Part shown: positions 18,558 to 29,930 of the stretch, in pieces
How positions within the stretch are numbered: the first letter of the stretch is position 1
Layout of the letters: the number at the start of each line of letters is the position of its first letter
Program-made: the position numbers and the translations under genes
NCBI GenBank assembly: GCA_963575745.1
Contig: CAUYUJ010020679.1
Span: 88,458-152,457, forward strand
Reading direction: 5' to 3'
DNA: 64,000 nucleotides
Origin: Prorocentrum cordatum
Taxonomy: Eukaryota; Sar; Dinophyceae; Prorocentrales; Prorocentraceae
The notes under the pieces: model-generated
Database searches by the model: none
Told to the model about the DNA's origin: nothing
The model's input: only the letters and a program-made list of their open reading frames with translations

Positions 18558-20871
18558 TTCTGAGCCGTCAGCGCGTTACCAGACTAATGTACCAGAATAT
18601 GTACCAGACTGACGTACCACACAAATGTACAACAGTAGAATACCAGACTAATGTACCAGGCTAATGCAGACTAGCGGCAGAAGACTAGCCGTACCGGACT
18701 AGCAGCACCAGACTGGCGGTACCAGACTTGCGGTGCCAGACTACTGCACCAGACGTGCCGCCAGTCGGGCACTTTGGTCTGGAACGCTTGTCTGGTGCAT
18801 TGGTCCGCTAAGCAGTCTGGTACATCAGTCTGGTACATTAATATGGTACATTAGTCTGGTACATTAGTCTGCTACATTAATTTGGTGTATTGGTCTGGTA
18901 CGTTAGCGTGGTGAATTAGTCTGGTACATTAGTCAGGTACATTAGTCTGGCACCACTAGTCTGGCACGTGGGTCTGGCACCGCTCGTCTGGCACATCAGT
19001 CTGGCACGTTAAACTGGTACCGCTCGTCTGGCACTGCTCGTCTGGCACCGCTAGTCTGGCACCGCTAGTCTGGCACCTCGAGCCTGGCACCGCTAGTCTG
19101 GCACGTTAGTCTGGCACCGCTAGCCTGGTACCACTAATCTGGCAGCGCCAGTCTGGTACGTTAGTCTGGTACATTAATCTTGTACCGCTAGTCTGGTACC
19201 GCTAGTCTGGCACCACTAGTAGGGTACATTCGTCTGGTACATTAGTCAGGCACCGATAGTCTGGTAACGCTAGTCTGGTACATTTGCCTGGCACATTAAG
19301 TCTGGTAGAGTGGCCTTGTACCGCTAGCCTGGTACCTCTAGTCTGGCACCGTTAGTCTGGTACGTTAGTCTGGCACGTTAGTCTGGTACCGCTAGTCCGG
19401 CACCGCCAGTCTGGCACCGCAAGTCTGGAACCGCTACTCCGGCACGCTAGCCTGGCACAGCTAGTCTGGTACATTGGTCTGGTACGGTAGTCTGGCGCCG
19501 CTAGTATGGCACATTAGTCTGGCACACGAATTCGGCACATTTGTCAGGCACCGCTAGCCTGGCACCGCTAGTCGGGCACCGCTAGCCTGGCACCGCTAGT
19601 CTGGCACCTCTAGTCTGGAACCGTTAGTGAGATACGTTAGTCTGGTACATCAGTCTGGCACCGCTGGCCTGGCACCGCTAGTCTGGCAACGCTAGTCTGG
19701 CAGCGCTAGTCTGGTACATTAGACTGGTACATGAGTCCGGTACCGTCAGTCTGGCACCGATAGCCTGGCACCGTTAGTCTGGCACCGCTAGTCTGGCACC
19801 GTTAGTCTGGCACCGTTAGTCTGGCACATTAGTCTGGTACCGCTGGCCTGGTACCGCAAGTCCGGCACCGCTAGTCTGGCACGCTACCCTGGCACAGCTA
19901 GTCTGGAACATTAGTCTGGTGCAGTAGTCTGGTGCCGCTAGTCTGGTACCACTCGTCTGGTACGTTAGTCTGGTACCGCTAGCCTGGTACCGCTCGCCTG
20001 GTACGTTAGTCTGGTACATTAGTCTGGTACATGAATCTGGTTAATTATACTGGTACCGCTAGTCTGGTACATTAGTCTGGCACCGCTAGCCTGGGACCGC
20101 TAAGGTCTGGCATCGCTAGTCTGGCACCGCTAATCTGGCACCGCTCGCCTGGTACAATAGCCTGGTACCACTAATCTGGTACCATTCGATTGGTACCGCT
20201 AGTCTGGTACTTCGTTGGCACGGTGGTGGATTCGCCGCACGCAGCTGCACACGTACCGCTACATTTGTCTGACACATTAGTCTGGTACCTTAGTCTGGTA
20301 CATTAGTCTGGTACCGCTAGTCTGGCACATTAGCCCCTTAACGCTAGTCTGGTACCGCTAGTATGGCACCGCTAGTCTCGTACATTAGTCTGCTACCTTA
20401 GTCTGGTACCCCTAGACTGGTACCGCTAGTCTGGTACGTTAATCTGGAACAATAGCATGATACATTAGTCTGTACATTAGCCTGGTACCGTTAGTCTGGT
20501 ACGTTACACCGCTAGTCTGGTACCGCTAGTCTGGTACCGCTAGTCTGGTACCACTACTCTGGTACATTAGTCTGGTACGTTAGTCTGGTACCGCTAGCCT
20601 GGCACCGCTAGTCTGGTACCGCTAGTCTGGTACCGCTAGTCTGGTACATTAGTCTTGTACGTTAGTCCGGTACACTAGTCTGGTACATTCGTCTGGTACA
20701 TTCGTCTGGTATATTAGTCTGGTACATGAGTCTGGCACATAAGTCTGGTACACGCGTCTGGTACGTTAATCCGGTACATTAATATGGTACATTAGTCTGG
20801 TACAGCAGTCTGGTACATTAGTCTGGCACGTTACTCTGGTACATTAGTCTGACGGTTAAGAACCCACCTCG
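18558..20871. repeat. fold-back element 2, expanded TAGTCTGGTACC array
   Basis: It starts TTCTGAGCCGTCAGCGCG followed by CCAGACTAATG units, flips near 18765, then runs for 2.1 kb as degenerate TTAGTCTGGTACCGC units of about 11-13 bp, ending CGGTTAAGAACCCACC. The outer ends of elements 1 and 2 match in inverted orientation: CGAAGGTGGCTCTGAACCG at 18063 against the complement of 20853-20871. The pair may therefore be one larger fold-back unit with an internal copy of the end motif at 18545-18567. The array is far longer on the right of the flip than on the left. Confidence 0.8.
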
Positions 20872-21115
20872 TCCCCCGTCGTGATCCTGCGACTCCAACT
20901 CCGACTCCGATTTCTACCCTTTCTCCTCCTCCTCCTCGCCCACGACCTCCGCCTCCTCCTCCTCCTCGCCCTCTCTCCTGTTCCTCCTCCTCCTGCTATT
21001 CCTCCTAATCCTCCTCCTCCGACTCTTCCGAAACATCAGAATCCTCTAATTCCTCTGGCTCCGCTTCCAATCTCTCCTCTTTCACCTCACCCTTCTCCTC
21101 CTCCTGTTCGAGTAT
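20872..21115. repeat. (CTC)n tract between fold-back array and satellite domain
   Basis: Interrupted CTC/TCC/CCG repeats. This is the left border of the satellite domain. No gene. Confidence 0.85.
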
Positions 21116-21735
21116 GAATGCGCTTCAGCTCTGTACCTATCCTACAGCTCGAGTTACGTACAGACAACCAACAAGAGCTGTCAAGAAAATTCGTACAATA
21201 CGAATAGTTTTACGGACCTAGCTCGAGTAGTAGACCGAGTTCGGACCTCTAGATGCTTCAGACGAACGCGCATGATGATTCTGAATCGATTACGTGGGCG
21301 TACCAGCGATGTAGCTCTCCTACAGTTCGAGTTAAGTACAGAAAACCGAGCGCACCTGTCAACAAATGTCGTACAATACGAATAGTTTCGCTGACCTAGT
21401 TCGAGTAGTGGACCGAGTGCAGACCTCTAGATGCTTCAGACGAACGCTTCTGATGATTCTGAATTGGTTACGTGGGCGCACCAGCTCTCTAGCCCTCCTA
21501 CAGCTCGAGTTAAGTACCGAAAACCGACAGCATTTGTCAAGAAAACCAGTAGAATACGAATAGCTCCGCGGAGCTAGCTCGAGTAGCAGAGCGAGTTCAG
21601 ACCTCCAGATGATTCAGATGAACGCGCCTGATGATTCTGAATCGGTTTCTGTGCGCACCCGCTCTGTAGCTCTCCAAAATCTCGAGTTAAGTACAGAAAA
21701 CCGTCACGGCGTGTCAAGATGACTCGAAATGGCCG
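21116..21735 (+). repeat. about 178-bp satellite monomers, forward
   Basis: Successive TACAGnTCGAGTTAAGTAC anchors at 21321 and 21499 are 178 bp apart. A monomer runs CGAGTTAAGTACAGAAAACC, then CGAACAATACGAATAGTTTC, CCGAGTTCAGACCTCTAGATG, GCGCCTGATGATTCTGAATC, CAGCTCTGTAGCTCTCC. About three and a half copies are present. The short open frames in this and all later arrays are translations of the monomer and are not called. Confidence 0.88.
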
Positions 21736-21992
21736 ATCCCGCCCGGATGCTTTTTGACAGTAATAGGTACCCGATCGAGCTGAGATTGAGACGGCGAGCG
21801 GGAAAAAGATCGAATAGCACGGGAAAAAATACTAGAGTTCTAACGAATTGTTGAATTTCGAGGACATAATTTTCAACCGAGCAAAAGTCAGCAAAAGGTC
21901 CGTCGAGATTTTTCTTGCCAACTAGCTCTCCAGCGCCCGGGAATTACTCTTGAGCTTCCAGCAACTAGCTAAGGGAAGCTATACGAGTTATG
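21736..21992 (+). repeat. module-end segment
   Basis: A conserved segment that follows the last monomer in most modules. It contains ACCCGATCGAGCTGAGAT, GCGAGCGGGAA, CACGGGAAAAAATACTAGAG, CAACCGAGCAAAAGTCAGC and CGTCGAGATTTTTCTTGCC, and closes with AAGCTATACGAGTT (normally AAGCTCTACGAGTT). The closing motif is the inverted counterpart of the ACTCGTAGAGCTT that follows the hairpin at module starts. Confidence 0.75.
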
Positions 21993-22205
21993 CTAGGGAT
22001 CTCGTTCAGATCCATAGGATCCCATCGGGAAGGCTAGGATCTGGTTCAGATCCATAGGAATTCCTAGGACCTGGTTCAGATCCCTAGGCATTCCTTCGGA
22101 ATGCTAAGGATCTGGCTCAGATCCATTGGGATCCGTGGTTAATGCTAGATCTGGCTCAGATCCTGAGGAATCCCCGCTGTAATGCTAGAGATTTTGATCC
22201 TTAGG
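21993..22205. repeat. tandem palindromic GGATCTGGTTCAGATCC repeats
   Basis: Five or so diverged units of about 40-45 bp, each with the near-palindrome GGATCTGGTTCAGATCC followed by CATAGGAATTCC-like sequence. It lies immediately outside the fold-back element at 22214. No other copy is seen in the window. Confidence 0.75.
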
Positions 22206-22213
22206 AATGCCCA

Positions 22214-24298
22214 GGGGCGCCGGCGGTAAACCGTCAACCTTAGTTCCCGCCAGGGGACTCGTAGAGCATCCTTGCCATATATGACCTCTGGAGAATTAGC
22301 AGAGAACGAATAGATGTTCAGGCCGAGCGCTAATAGCAGACTGATTGCAGCCGTCCATTCAACTAGCGCCTCTGATGATTTCCTTCCGATTGCTGTGCAG
22401 AACAGCCCTGTAGCTCATGTGCAGCGCGAGTTGACCAAGAAAGCCAACACCGCCTCCAAAGAAGTTGCAGAGTACGAATAGTTGTTCAGCCCGAGCGCTG
22501 ATAGAAAACTGATTTTAGGGGTCTAGATACTATCAAACAGCGCGCCTCACGATTGTCTTCCGATTGCTGTGCCTAAGAGCTCGGGAGCGCATCTGCGGCT
22601 CGAGTAGTCGTTTGGCTTCTGTGCTGAGACCAGACCAAAATCCAAGCGTCTAGATACTTCAGACTAGCGCATCTGATGATTTCCTCCCGATTTCTGTGCC
22701 AAATAGCTCTGAGGCTTAGATGCGCAGACCTAGCTCGAGTAACAGACCGAGTTCGGACCTCCAGAGACTTCAGACGAACACGCCTGATGATTCTAAATCG
22801 AGTACGTGTGCGCATCAGCTCTGTAGCTCTCCCACAGCTCGAGTTAAGTACAGAAAACCGACAACATCTGTCAAGAAATCTTCTACAATACGAACAGTTT
22901 TACGGACTTAGCTCGAGTGACAGACCCAGTTCGGACCTCTAGAGGCTTCAGACAAACGCGCCTGATGATTATGAATCGAGTGCGTGTGCGCATCAGCTCT
23001 GTAGCCCTCCTACAGTTCGAGTTAAGTAAAGAAAAACGACAGCAGTTGTCAAGAAAATTCGTACAATACGAATAGCTTCACAGAGCTAGCTCGAGTAGTA
23101 GACCCCGTTCAGACCTCTGGATGCTTTAGAATAACGCGAAACAAAATTCGTACAATACGAATAGTTGCGCGGACCTAGCTCGAGTCATGAACCGAGTGCA
23201 GACCTCTAGATGCTTGAGACTAACGCTGGTGCGCACACGTAATCGATCTAGAATCATCAGGCGCGTTCATCTTGAGTACACAGAGGTCTGGACTGAGCCT
23301 GCTACTCGAGCTGGTCCGCGAAACTATTCGTACGCTACCGACTTCCCTGTCAGATGCTGTCGGTTTGCGGTACATAACCCGAGCTGTAGGAGAGCTACAG
23401 AGCTGCTGCGCCCACGTAATCGATTGAGAATCATCAGAAGCGTTCGTCTCAAGCATCTAGAGGTCTCGAATCGGTCCACTACTCGAGCTAGGTTCGCGAA
23501 ACTATTCGTATTCTACGAAATTTGTTGACAAGTGCTCTCGATATTCTGTACTTGCCTCGAACTGTAGGAGAGCTACATTGCTTGTACGCCCACGTAATCG
23601 ATTCAGAATCATCAGGCGCGTTCGCCTGGAGCATCTAGAGGTCCGGACTCGGTCTGCTACACGAGCCACGCCCGCGAGACTATTCGTATTCTACCTTCTT
23701 TTTCGAGATGATGGTGAGTTTTTTGACTGAAGTCGAGCTGCGTCTAAGCTTCTTGGCACAGATATCGGAAGGAAATCATCAAGCGCGCTAGTCTGAAGTA
23801 TCTCGACGCTTTGCCTGGGTCTTCTATGAGCGCAGAAGCCGAACAACTAGTCATACTCTGCTTATTTCCTGGTGATGGAATGGATTTGTCTGACTAATCT
23901 CAAGCTGCAGATCAGCGCCTGAACTCTGAGGCACAGTAATCGGAAGACAATCATGAGGCGCGCTATTTGCTAATATCTAGACTTCTGAAATCAGTCTTCT
24001 ATCAGCGCTCGGGCTGGACAAGTATTCGTACTCTGCTAATTTCTTGGAGACGGTGTTGGTTTTCTTGGTCAACTCGCGTTGCAGATGAGCTACAGGGCTG
24101 TTCTGCACAGCAATCGGAAGGAAATCATCAGAGGCGCTAGTTGAATGTATCTAGACGGCTGCAATCAGTCTGCTATTAGCGCTTGGGCTGAACATCTATT
24201 CGTACTCTGCTTATTCTTTAGAAATGGTATATGGCAAGGAGGCTCTACGAGTCCCCGGCGGTAACCAAGGTTGACGGCTTCCCGCCGGCGCCCATTGG
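22214..24298. mobile_element. 2.1-kb palindromic (fold-back) satellite element with both hairpin ends
   Basis: The left end reads GGCGCCGGCGGTAAACCGTC then AACC, a hairpin remnant, GGGGACTCGTAGAGC and CCTTGCCATATA. The right end is its reverse complement (TATATGGCAAGGAGGCTCTACGAG then CCGGCGG ... CCGCCGGCGCC). Inside, matching unique blocks follow in mirror order: GCTAATAGCAGACTGATTGC at about 22330 and about 24165, and GATTTCCTTCCGATTGCTGT at about 22377 and about 24110. Monomers then run inward to a centre near 23230. The arms are about 1 kb each. This is the clearest example of the module family having two inverted termini, as in a fold-back transposon. There is no coding capacity. Confidence 0.8.
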
Positions 24299-25995
24299 CA
24301 GACCCGACCTGAAGAGACAATGTGATGACTCGGGGTCGGTTTCGCTAAGATTTGAAGACATTTGACAATTCATTTTGAGAAACCAGATTCATCCCACCTG
24401 CACTGGGTTATGTCGCGTCCTCAGTGCAATTCTCAAGTCCGTAGCTGCGATATTACTACCGAAACACTTGCAGGAACCAACTTTGGAAAAAAAGCTGACA
24501 ATCGTAATTTTTCGAGTTTCTTGGCTTCTTTCATGTGTTCCGATCAGATCCGCGCGAGAATAGAGAGCTCTACGAGGCGTCCGGCGGTTATCTGGTTGAC
24601 GGTTTACCGCCGGATCCCAATTGGCAAGAAAAATATCGACGGACCTTGCTGACTTTTGCTGGGTTGAAAACTATGTGCTCGAAATTCAACAATTCGCTAG
24701 AGCTCTATATTCTTTCCCGTGCTATTCGATCTTATCCGCGATCGCCGTCTCAATCTCAGCTCGATCGGGTATCTATTACTGTGAAAAAAAAGCATCCGGG
24801 CGGGATCGGCCATTCCGAGTCATCTTGACACGCGTCGACGGTTTTCTATACTTAACTCGAGATTTAGGAGAGCTACAGAGCTGGTACGCACAGAAACCGA
24901 TCCAGAAGCATGAGGCGCGTTCATCTGAATCATCTAGAGGTGAACTCGCTCTGCAACTCGAGCTAGCTCCGCGGAGCTATTCGCATTGTACTGTTTTGGT
25001 TTTCGGAACATAATCGAGCGGTAAAGGGCTAGAGAGCTGGTGCGCCCACGTAATCAATTCAGAATCATCAGAAGCGTTCGTCTGAAGCATCGAGAGGTCT
25101 GCACTCGGTCCACTGGTCTGCGAAACTCTTCGTATTATACGAAATTTGTTGACAGGTGCTCTCGGTTTTCTGCACTTAACTTGTAGGAGAGCTACATAGC
25201 TTGTACGCCCACGTAATCGATTCAGAACCATCATACGCGTTCGTCTGGAGCATCTAGGTCTAAACTCGGTCCACTACTCGAGCTAGGTCCGTACAACTAT
25301 TCGTATTGTACGAATTTCCTTGACAAGTGTTGTGGGTATTCTGTACGTAACTCGAGCTGTAGGATAGCTACAGAGTGAAGCGCACACATACTCGATATAG
25401 AATCATCGGCGCGTTCGTCTGAAGCATGTTGAGGTGGTCTCCTACTGAGCTAGGTCTGCGAAACTATTCGTATTCTACCGATTCTTTTTCGAGATGATGG
25501 TCAGTTCCTCGACTGAAGTCGAGCTGCATCTAAGCTTCAGAGCTGAAATCAGGAGGATATAATGAAACGTGGTAGTCTGAAGTATCTGGACGCTTGGAGC
25601 TGGCCTGTTCTCAGGACAGAAGTCGAACAACTATTCACATTCTATTTCCTTCCTGATGATGAAATGCTTTTTCTGACTAAACTCGAGCAGATTAGCTCTT
25701 GAGCTCAGGCAACGCAATCGGGAGCCAATTATGAGGCGCGCTGTTTGAACCCCTAAATCAGCGATCCATCAGCGCTCGGGCTAAAGAACTAACTACTTTC
25801 TTGAAAACGATATTGGATTTTTAAATCAACTCGCGCTGCAGATGAAGGGCTGTTCTGCACGGCAATCCTTCGCTAGTTGAATGTATATAGAAGGCTGCAA
25901 TCACTCTCGGGCTGAACTATTCGCAATCTGCATAGAAATTCTATAGGGCACGAAAACTCTACGAGTCCCCGGCGGTAACCAAGATTTGGTCGGCG
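24299..25995 (-). repeat. inverted modules (hairpin type C, end segment, monomers, degraded type A)
   Basis: A reverse-oriented type C hairpin lies at 24565-24617 (GAGCTCTACGAGG ... CCGGCGG ... TTTACCGCCGG). It is followed by a reversed end segment at 24618-24830 and reversed monomers to about 25480, then the block TTTTTCGAGATGATGG shared with 23700. A degraded reversed type A end follows at about 25945-25985 (CTCTACGAGTCCCCGGCGG). Together with 21116-21992 this makes the whole 21.1-25.5 kb stretch an imperfect inverted repeat centred near 23.25 kb. Confidence 0.7.
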
Positions 25996-26261
25996 CGCAG
26001 TTGGTCGATCTGACGAGAACGGACGATGTGATGACTGGCGACGGCTTCTGGAGGCATTTCTCGAAAATTAAACATTGACTTTTTTTATGTCGACATTAAG
26101 TTGGTTCCTGTAAGTGTTCTGGTAGTGAAAGTGCGACTGGAGAGCTCATATTCAGACGCAGAGGCTCTGATAACTTTCTACAGGTGCGAAAAATCTGGTC
26201 TCAAAATAAATGCTCAAATATTTTTCAAATACTCGGCGCCGGCGATAAACCGTCAACCTGG
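25996..26261 (+). repeat. type B module and the interrupted left half of a hairpin
   Basis: Contains the type B signatures GGCATTTCTCGAAAA, ATGTCGACAT, GTGTTnTGGTAGTGAAAGTGC and CTACAGGTGCGAAAAATCTG, then GGCGCCGGCGATAAACCGTC and AACCTGG at 26235-26261. The expected right half of the hairpin (TTACCGCCGG) is missing because the reverse transcriptase element begins at 26262. Confidence 0.75.
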
Positions 26262-28943
26262 TTTGTTTGTTTGTTTGGACTCGCATTCCCAGCTGAGTGC
26301 AGCTGGGCGAGAACAGGTCCCGCAGAAGCACACGGGCAGCGCTGAGCAGCGCTTCGGCTGCCAACAGTTCACATTATGTGACCGTAGCTCCGTCAAGGAG
26401 CCACGCGGCCTCGGCCACATCCCTCCAAACGAGGGGAACGGCACTAGAAACAGCAAACTCATGCCCAGCAGGGAAGGGGCCCACGGCTCTCGCGGAAGCG
26501 ATGCCTATCTCACTGGGATTACACTGAGTATTGATTAAGCCGATCTGAAGCCAGAAACCACATCCTGATCCTTGCTGGTCAACCCCGCCATCAAAGCCTC
26601 CCCTGATGGCGAACGGTAAGAGATAAGTTTCGAATGGATATAGATAACATCGAGTTCTGTAGAATGTGCGGCCACATCTGGCCTCATGCGTCAATTCATC
26701 CGCGCGTGCATTGTCCTCCCTGAATTCATGTCTCCATATCTCACGCCCCAAGGCAGCAGGCCTCAGATTGAAACACGCAGCGAGCTCAAAGGTACAATCA
26801 ATCATGGCAGCTGTCCTCTTGCAGTAGCCACGATTCTCACATGTCCATTTCCCCTGTAGCCAGGAGCAGATAAGTAGTGAATCACCCTTGAACTCAACAG
26901 CAAAACCCTCTGAGGATATATCCCACACCGTCGCACGTTCCTGGATCATAGCATAACGCATTGCAAGCTTGGCGGACTCTTTGGGGTCATACTTGGGGTG
27001 CAGGGGGTTGGTCGCGATGTCGGCCGCCTCAGCATCGGCCTTCTCTTGAGCCTCAGGGGAGCCTCGAGGTCCATTAGGAGAGCCCTTCCAAGACACCACA
27101 AAGTAATCATAGACCTTAGCTTTGTTGTATTGTGTAAGGAGTTGCTTCCATACCTCCAAGAACTGAACCCAGTCGCCCCGCACAGACTCCCACCACTTTT
27201 CCCCAAAGAACTGAACGTAAGGGAATTGCCAAGATCGACCGCCCACAGACACAGGGCCTCCACGAAGCCGTTTGCCCGAACTCGATAAGGCCCTGTTGCC
27301 GCGTTGTCGTAGAACCTCTGTTATTGTGTCGCGAGCCGTGACCCAGCCAACATTGTACATCATAAGCGCACGCCGGGAGTCTCGAAAGGCCCTCCTCCCC
27401 TTTGAGACGGCAAGTGGCTCGTCTCTGAGAGTGTGGGCAGCCCCCTCTCCAGAGGGCATCGGCTGTGAGCGGGCAATAGAACAGGCAACCTGTGAGCAGA
27501 GATCCTCCAGCCGCCTCTCCATATCCGTTATCCTCCCCTCCACCTCCATCACAGTCGCTGCAGGTGCATCCTCCCCCCGTCCATCCGCAAAGCGAACACG
27601 TTTAACACGTTGAGTCGTTGATCCCTCCACCCCTACCTCCGTCCTTGCCGTCCTGTCCTTCTCCAAGGATAGTAAGTATTGTCTCGCGGAGCGCATCATG
27701 CCCCAGCTCTTCCAGCACAGCATCTGCACAGCCGACGGGAAACCCCCATCGCAGAAGATTGACCTGACTCGTGTCAGTGCAGCTGGCCACCATACCTCCC
27801 ACCCCACATATCCTGGCTTCCTCCTCCCTGACATTCTCAGAAGACACATATTCTCGAACGCGTGGATAACCCTCACACGCTCACTGTCAATCGTGATGGC
27901 CTCTGCTGCATATAAAAGACGGCTCTGCACAGTCGATTGGTATCGACGAGACTTCTTCACCAGAGGCAGCGCCTTGCACGTAAAATACTGCACCTGCGCA
28001 AAGAATGGCCTTCGGGCCTGCTGGACGCGCTCCTGCACATCCGTGTGGATAGAAGTGAAACTTCTGGGAATCTGATACCCCAGCACATTCAAACTCTCAA
28101 CATGCTTGAAAGGTACAGTCCGCGAGCCAATCTGAACCGTGACCGTATCAGTGTACCACACACCATCATCTCTAGACTCTCCTCCTTCCACTCCATCCCC
28201 CAATCCCTGAGAGCAGTAGTGAAGGCAGCGGCCGCCCCCTGCGCCTCCGATGCTGACTTGGCGGCCAGAAAAAAATTGTCAGCCCAGAGAGCATGATTCC
28301 AGCGTGCATACCGACAATGATCATCATGGCATGGCATCTCAACTCCGACACCGCGCTGGTCCAGGCGAGCAATCACATCACGCCACATAGCAATAGTGAC
28401 AATAGTGAACGCGATAGGTGACTCGGTACCCCCAGTTCGGAGCGATCTATCCCATTGCACATTGGGAATTGTCACTCCTTCAAACAGCACCGTGCATGAA
28501 GTGGATGAGAGAGGCTCCAATAACGCATACTGTACGTGCACTGATCCCAAGGGCCGTCATCGCTCTCGAGACTGTCGGCAACGTCACAGCATCGAACGCC
28601 CGCTCAATGTCACAGCTGAGGAGCCACGCCGTTTGATCTCGCCCCCATGTGGAAGCATGTTGTGCAATACATTTCATGGCCGATGAAATCTCCCAGCAAG
28701 CTCGTCCGCTAGTAAAACCGTAAACCACCATATCACTCATGAAGGGTTCCACACATCGTTCCAGTAAGATCGTCACACACGTAAGATACCACTTGGCCAA
28801 GGTATTTCCGACGAGCAGGTTCCTTGTTTGTCGCAGTGTTTCTAGTTTGCTCGTTTTCGGCATAAGTGTTAGGTACACTTTCCTGCCATTCCCTTGGCGT
28901 CGGGCGAAGCCCATTGAATATATCAGAAAACACCTTACCGAAA
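26152..28943 (-). pseudogene. reverse transcriptase with permuted RNase H motifs, decayed
   Basis: The coding trace spans three frames with frameshifts near 28860, 28500 and 28170, and a TAA at 26374-26376 where the paralogue at 51672 has a Glu codon in TECELSAAEAL. RT motifs: LTLMPK and TRNLLVGNTLAKWY; motif A LSCDIERAFDAV; motif B RTGGTESPIAF; motif C ALWADNFFLA (GAC AAT at 28281-28276, Asn where the second Asp is usual); motif D LRDWGMEWKEESLEMMV. A roughly 350-residue linker follows. Then come FKGDSLLICSW, WRHEFREDNARADELTH, RGGFDGGV and, after the stop, CELLAAEALL. These are RNase H catalytic motifs with the second half placed before the first. The final codons run into satellite sequence after the (CAAA)n tail. 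Confidence 0.8.
26262..28943 (-). mobile_element. RT element copy 1, 5'-truncated, inserted in hairpin loop
   Basis: The plus-strand left edge is (TTTG)n directly after GTCAACCTGG, so on the minus strand the element ends in a (CAAA)n tail. The right edge is at about 28943, where satellite sequence resumes with CCTCGTAGAGCTCTTTCC, the normal post-hairpin sequence. About 13-16 bp of the target (the TTACCGCCGGGAA portion) are missing. No endonuclease region is present, so the copy is truncated upstream of the RT fingers. Confidence 0.8.
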
Positions 28944-29930
28944 CCTCGTAGAGCTCTTTCCTGCTCGCTTCTCAGAAGTAAAGCAAGCTCAAGCCAGAGC
29001 CCCAAAAAAAAAACGAAAAATCAGTCGCATACAAATATGTTTGCGGACGAACCGGCGGTGAACCGTCAACCAGGTTACCGCCGGGCATCTCGTAGAGCTC
29101 GTTTTTTGCACAGCGCTCCTCCAAAGACAAAAAGTAAGCTCGAAACTCGAAAAACTCGTGATTTTTCGGCTTTCATGCAAAATCGGTTACTCCAAGTGTT
29201 TTCATAGTGATACTTCACCTACAGACCTAAGGATTCAACTGGCAGACACGGCATGACCCACTAGAAGTGCGGAAAATCTGCTTTCAATAAATGATCGAAT
29301 ATCTCTCAAATCTTAGCAAAACCAACCAAAAGTTAATACTTTGTCCCGGGCCGGGTGGTCCAGCTGAAGGCGGGCGGTAAACCGTCGCCGGGGAGCTCGT
29401 AGAGCTCTTTCCTTGCACAGAGCCGCTCGAAACACATGGGATAAGCCTTCTTATACACGAGCTGAAAAGTCGAGAAAACAGATTTTTTAGTTGTCGCCCA
29501 AAGACAGTTCCGTCAAGTGTTTTATAATAAAACTGCAGTTACGGACCAGAATTCGACTGGCGAACGCGGCATAACGCACTACAGGTGAGGAAAAAATCCG
29601 TTCTCAAAACGAACTGGGCGCCGGCGGTAAACTGTCAACCTTTCTTACTGCCGGTAGGCTCGTAGAGCTTCCTGATCATATATAATGTCGAAAAAAATTG
29701 CAGAGAACAATAGTTTTTCAGCCTAAGCGATTTGAGACCTCTCGATGCAACAGCCGAACCCCTCATGCTTCTGGATCGTTTTCTGTGCACGAGCTCGGTA
29801 GCTCTCCTACAGCCCGTTACGTGCGAAAATCGACAGCACCTGTCAAGATCACTCGAACAATACAAATAGTTTCGCGAATCTAGCTCGAGTATCAGACGGA
29901 GTTCAGACCTCTGAATGCAACAGGCGGACG
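28944..29930 (+). repeat. hairpin modules (types B/C and A) and first monomers
   Basis: Satellite resumes at CCTCGTAGAGCTC. Hairpins are seen at 29049 (GGCGGTGAACC ... TTACCGCC, with one G-T pair), 29376 (degraded, GGCGGTAAACCGTCGCC) and 29617 (type A, TTACTGCC with one mismatch). Type C leader sequence (TTTTTCGGCTTTCATGCA, AAGTGTTTTCATAGTGATA) lies between them. No genes. Confidence 0.7.

Noticed and set aside
18063-20871. CRISPR-like or tRNA-like array
   Set aside because: Units of 10-13 bp are degenerate and directly abutting, with no spacer pattern or tRNA fold.
21260-21300. Hammerhead ribozyme suggested by CTGATGA in the monomer
   Set aside because: No GAAA core follows a plausible stem II, and other monomers have CTGATCA or CTGATGT, so the core is not conserved.
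26101-26538. Plus-strand 145-codon frame
   Set aside because: It spans satellite, the RT element's tail and antisense RT sequence; the minus-strand RT explains it.
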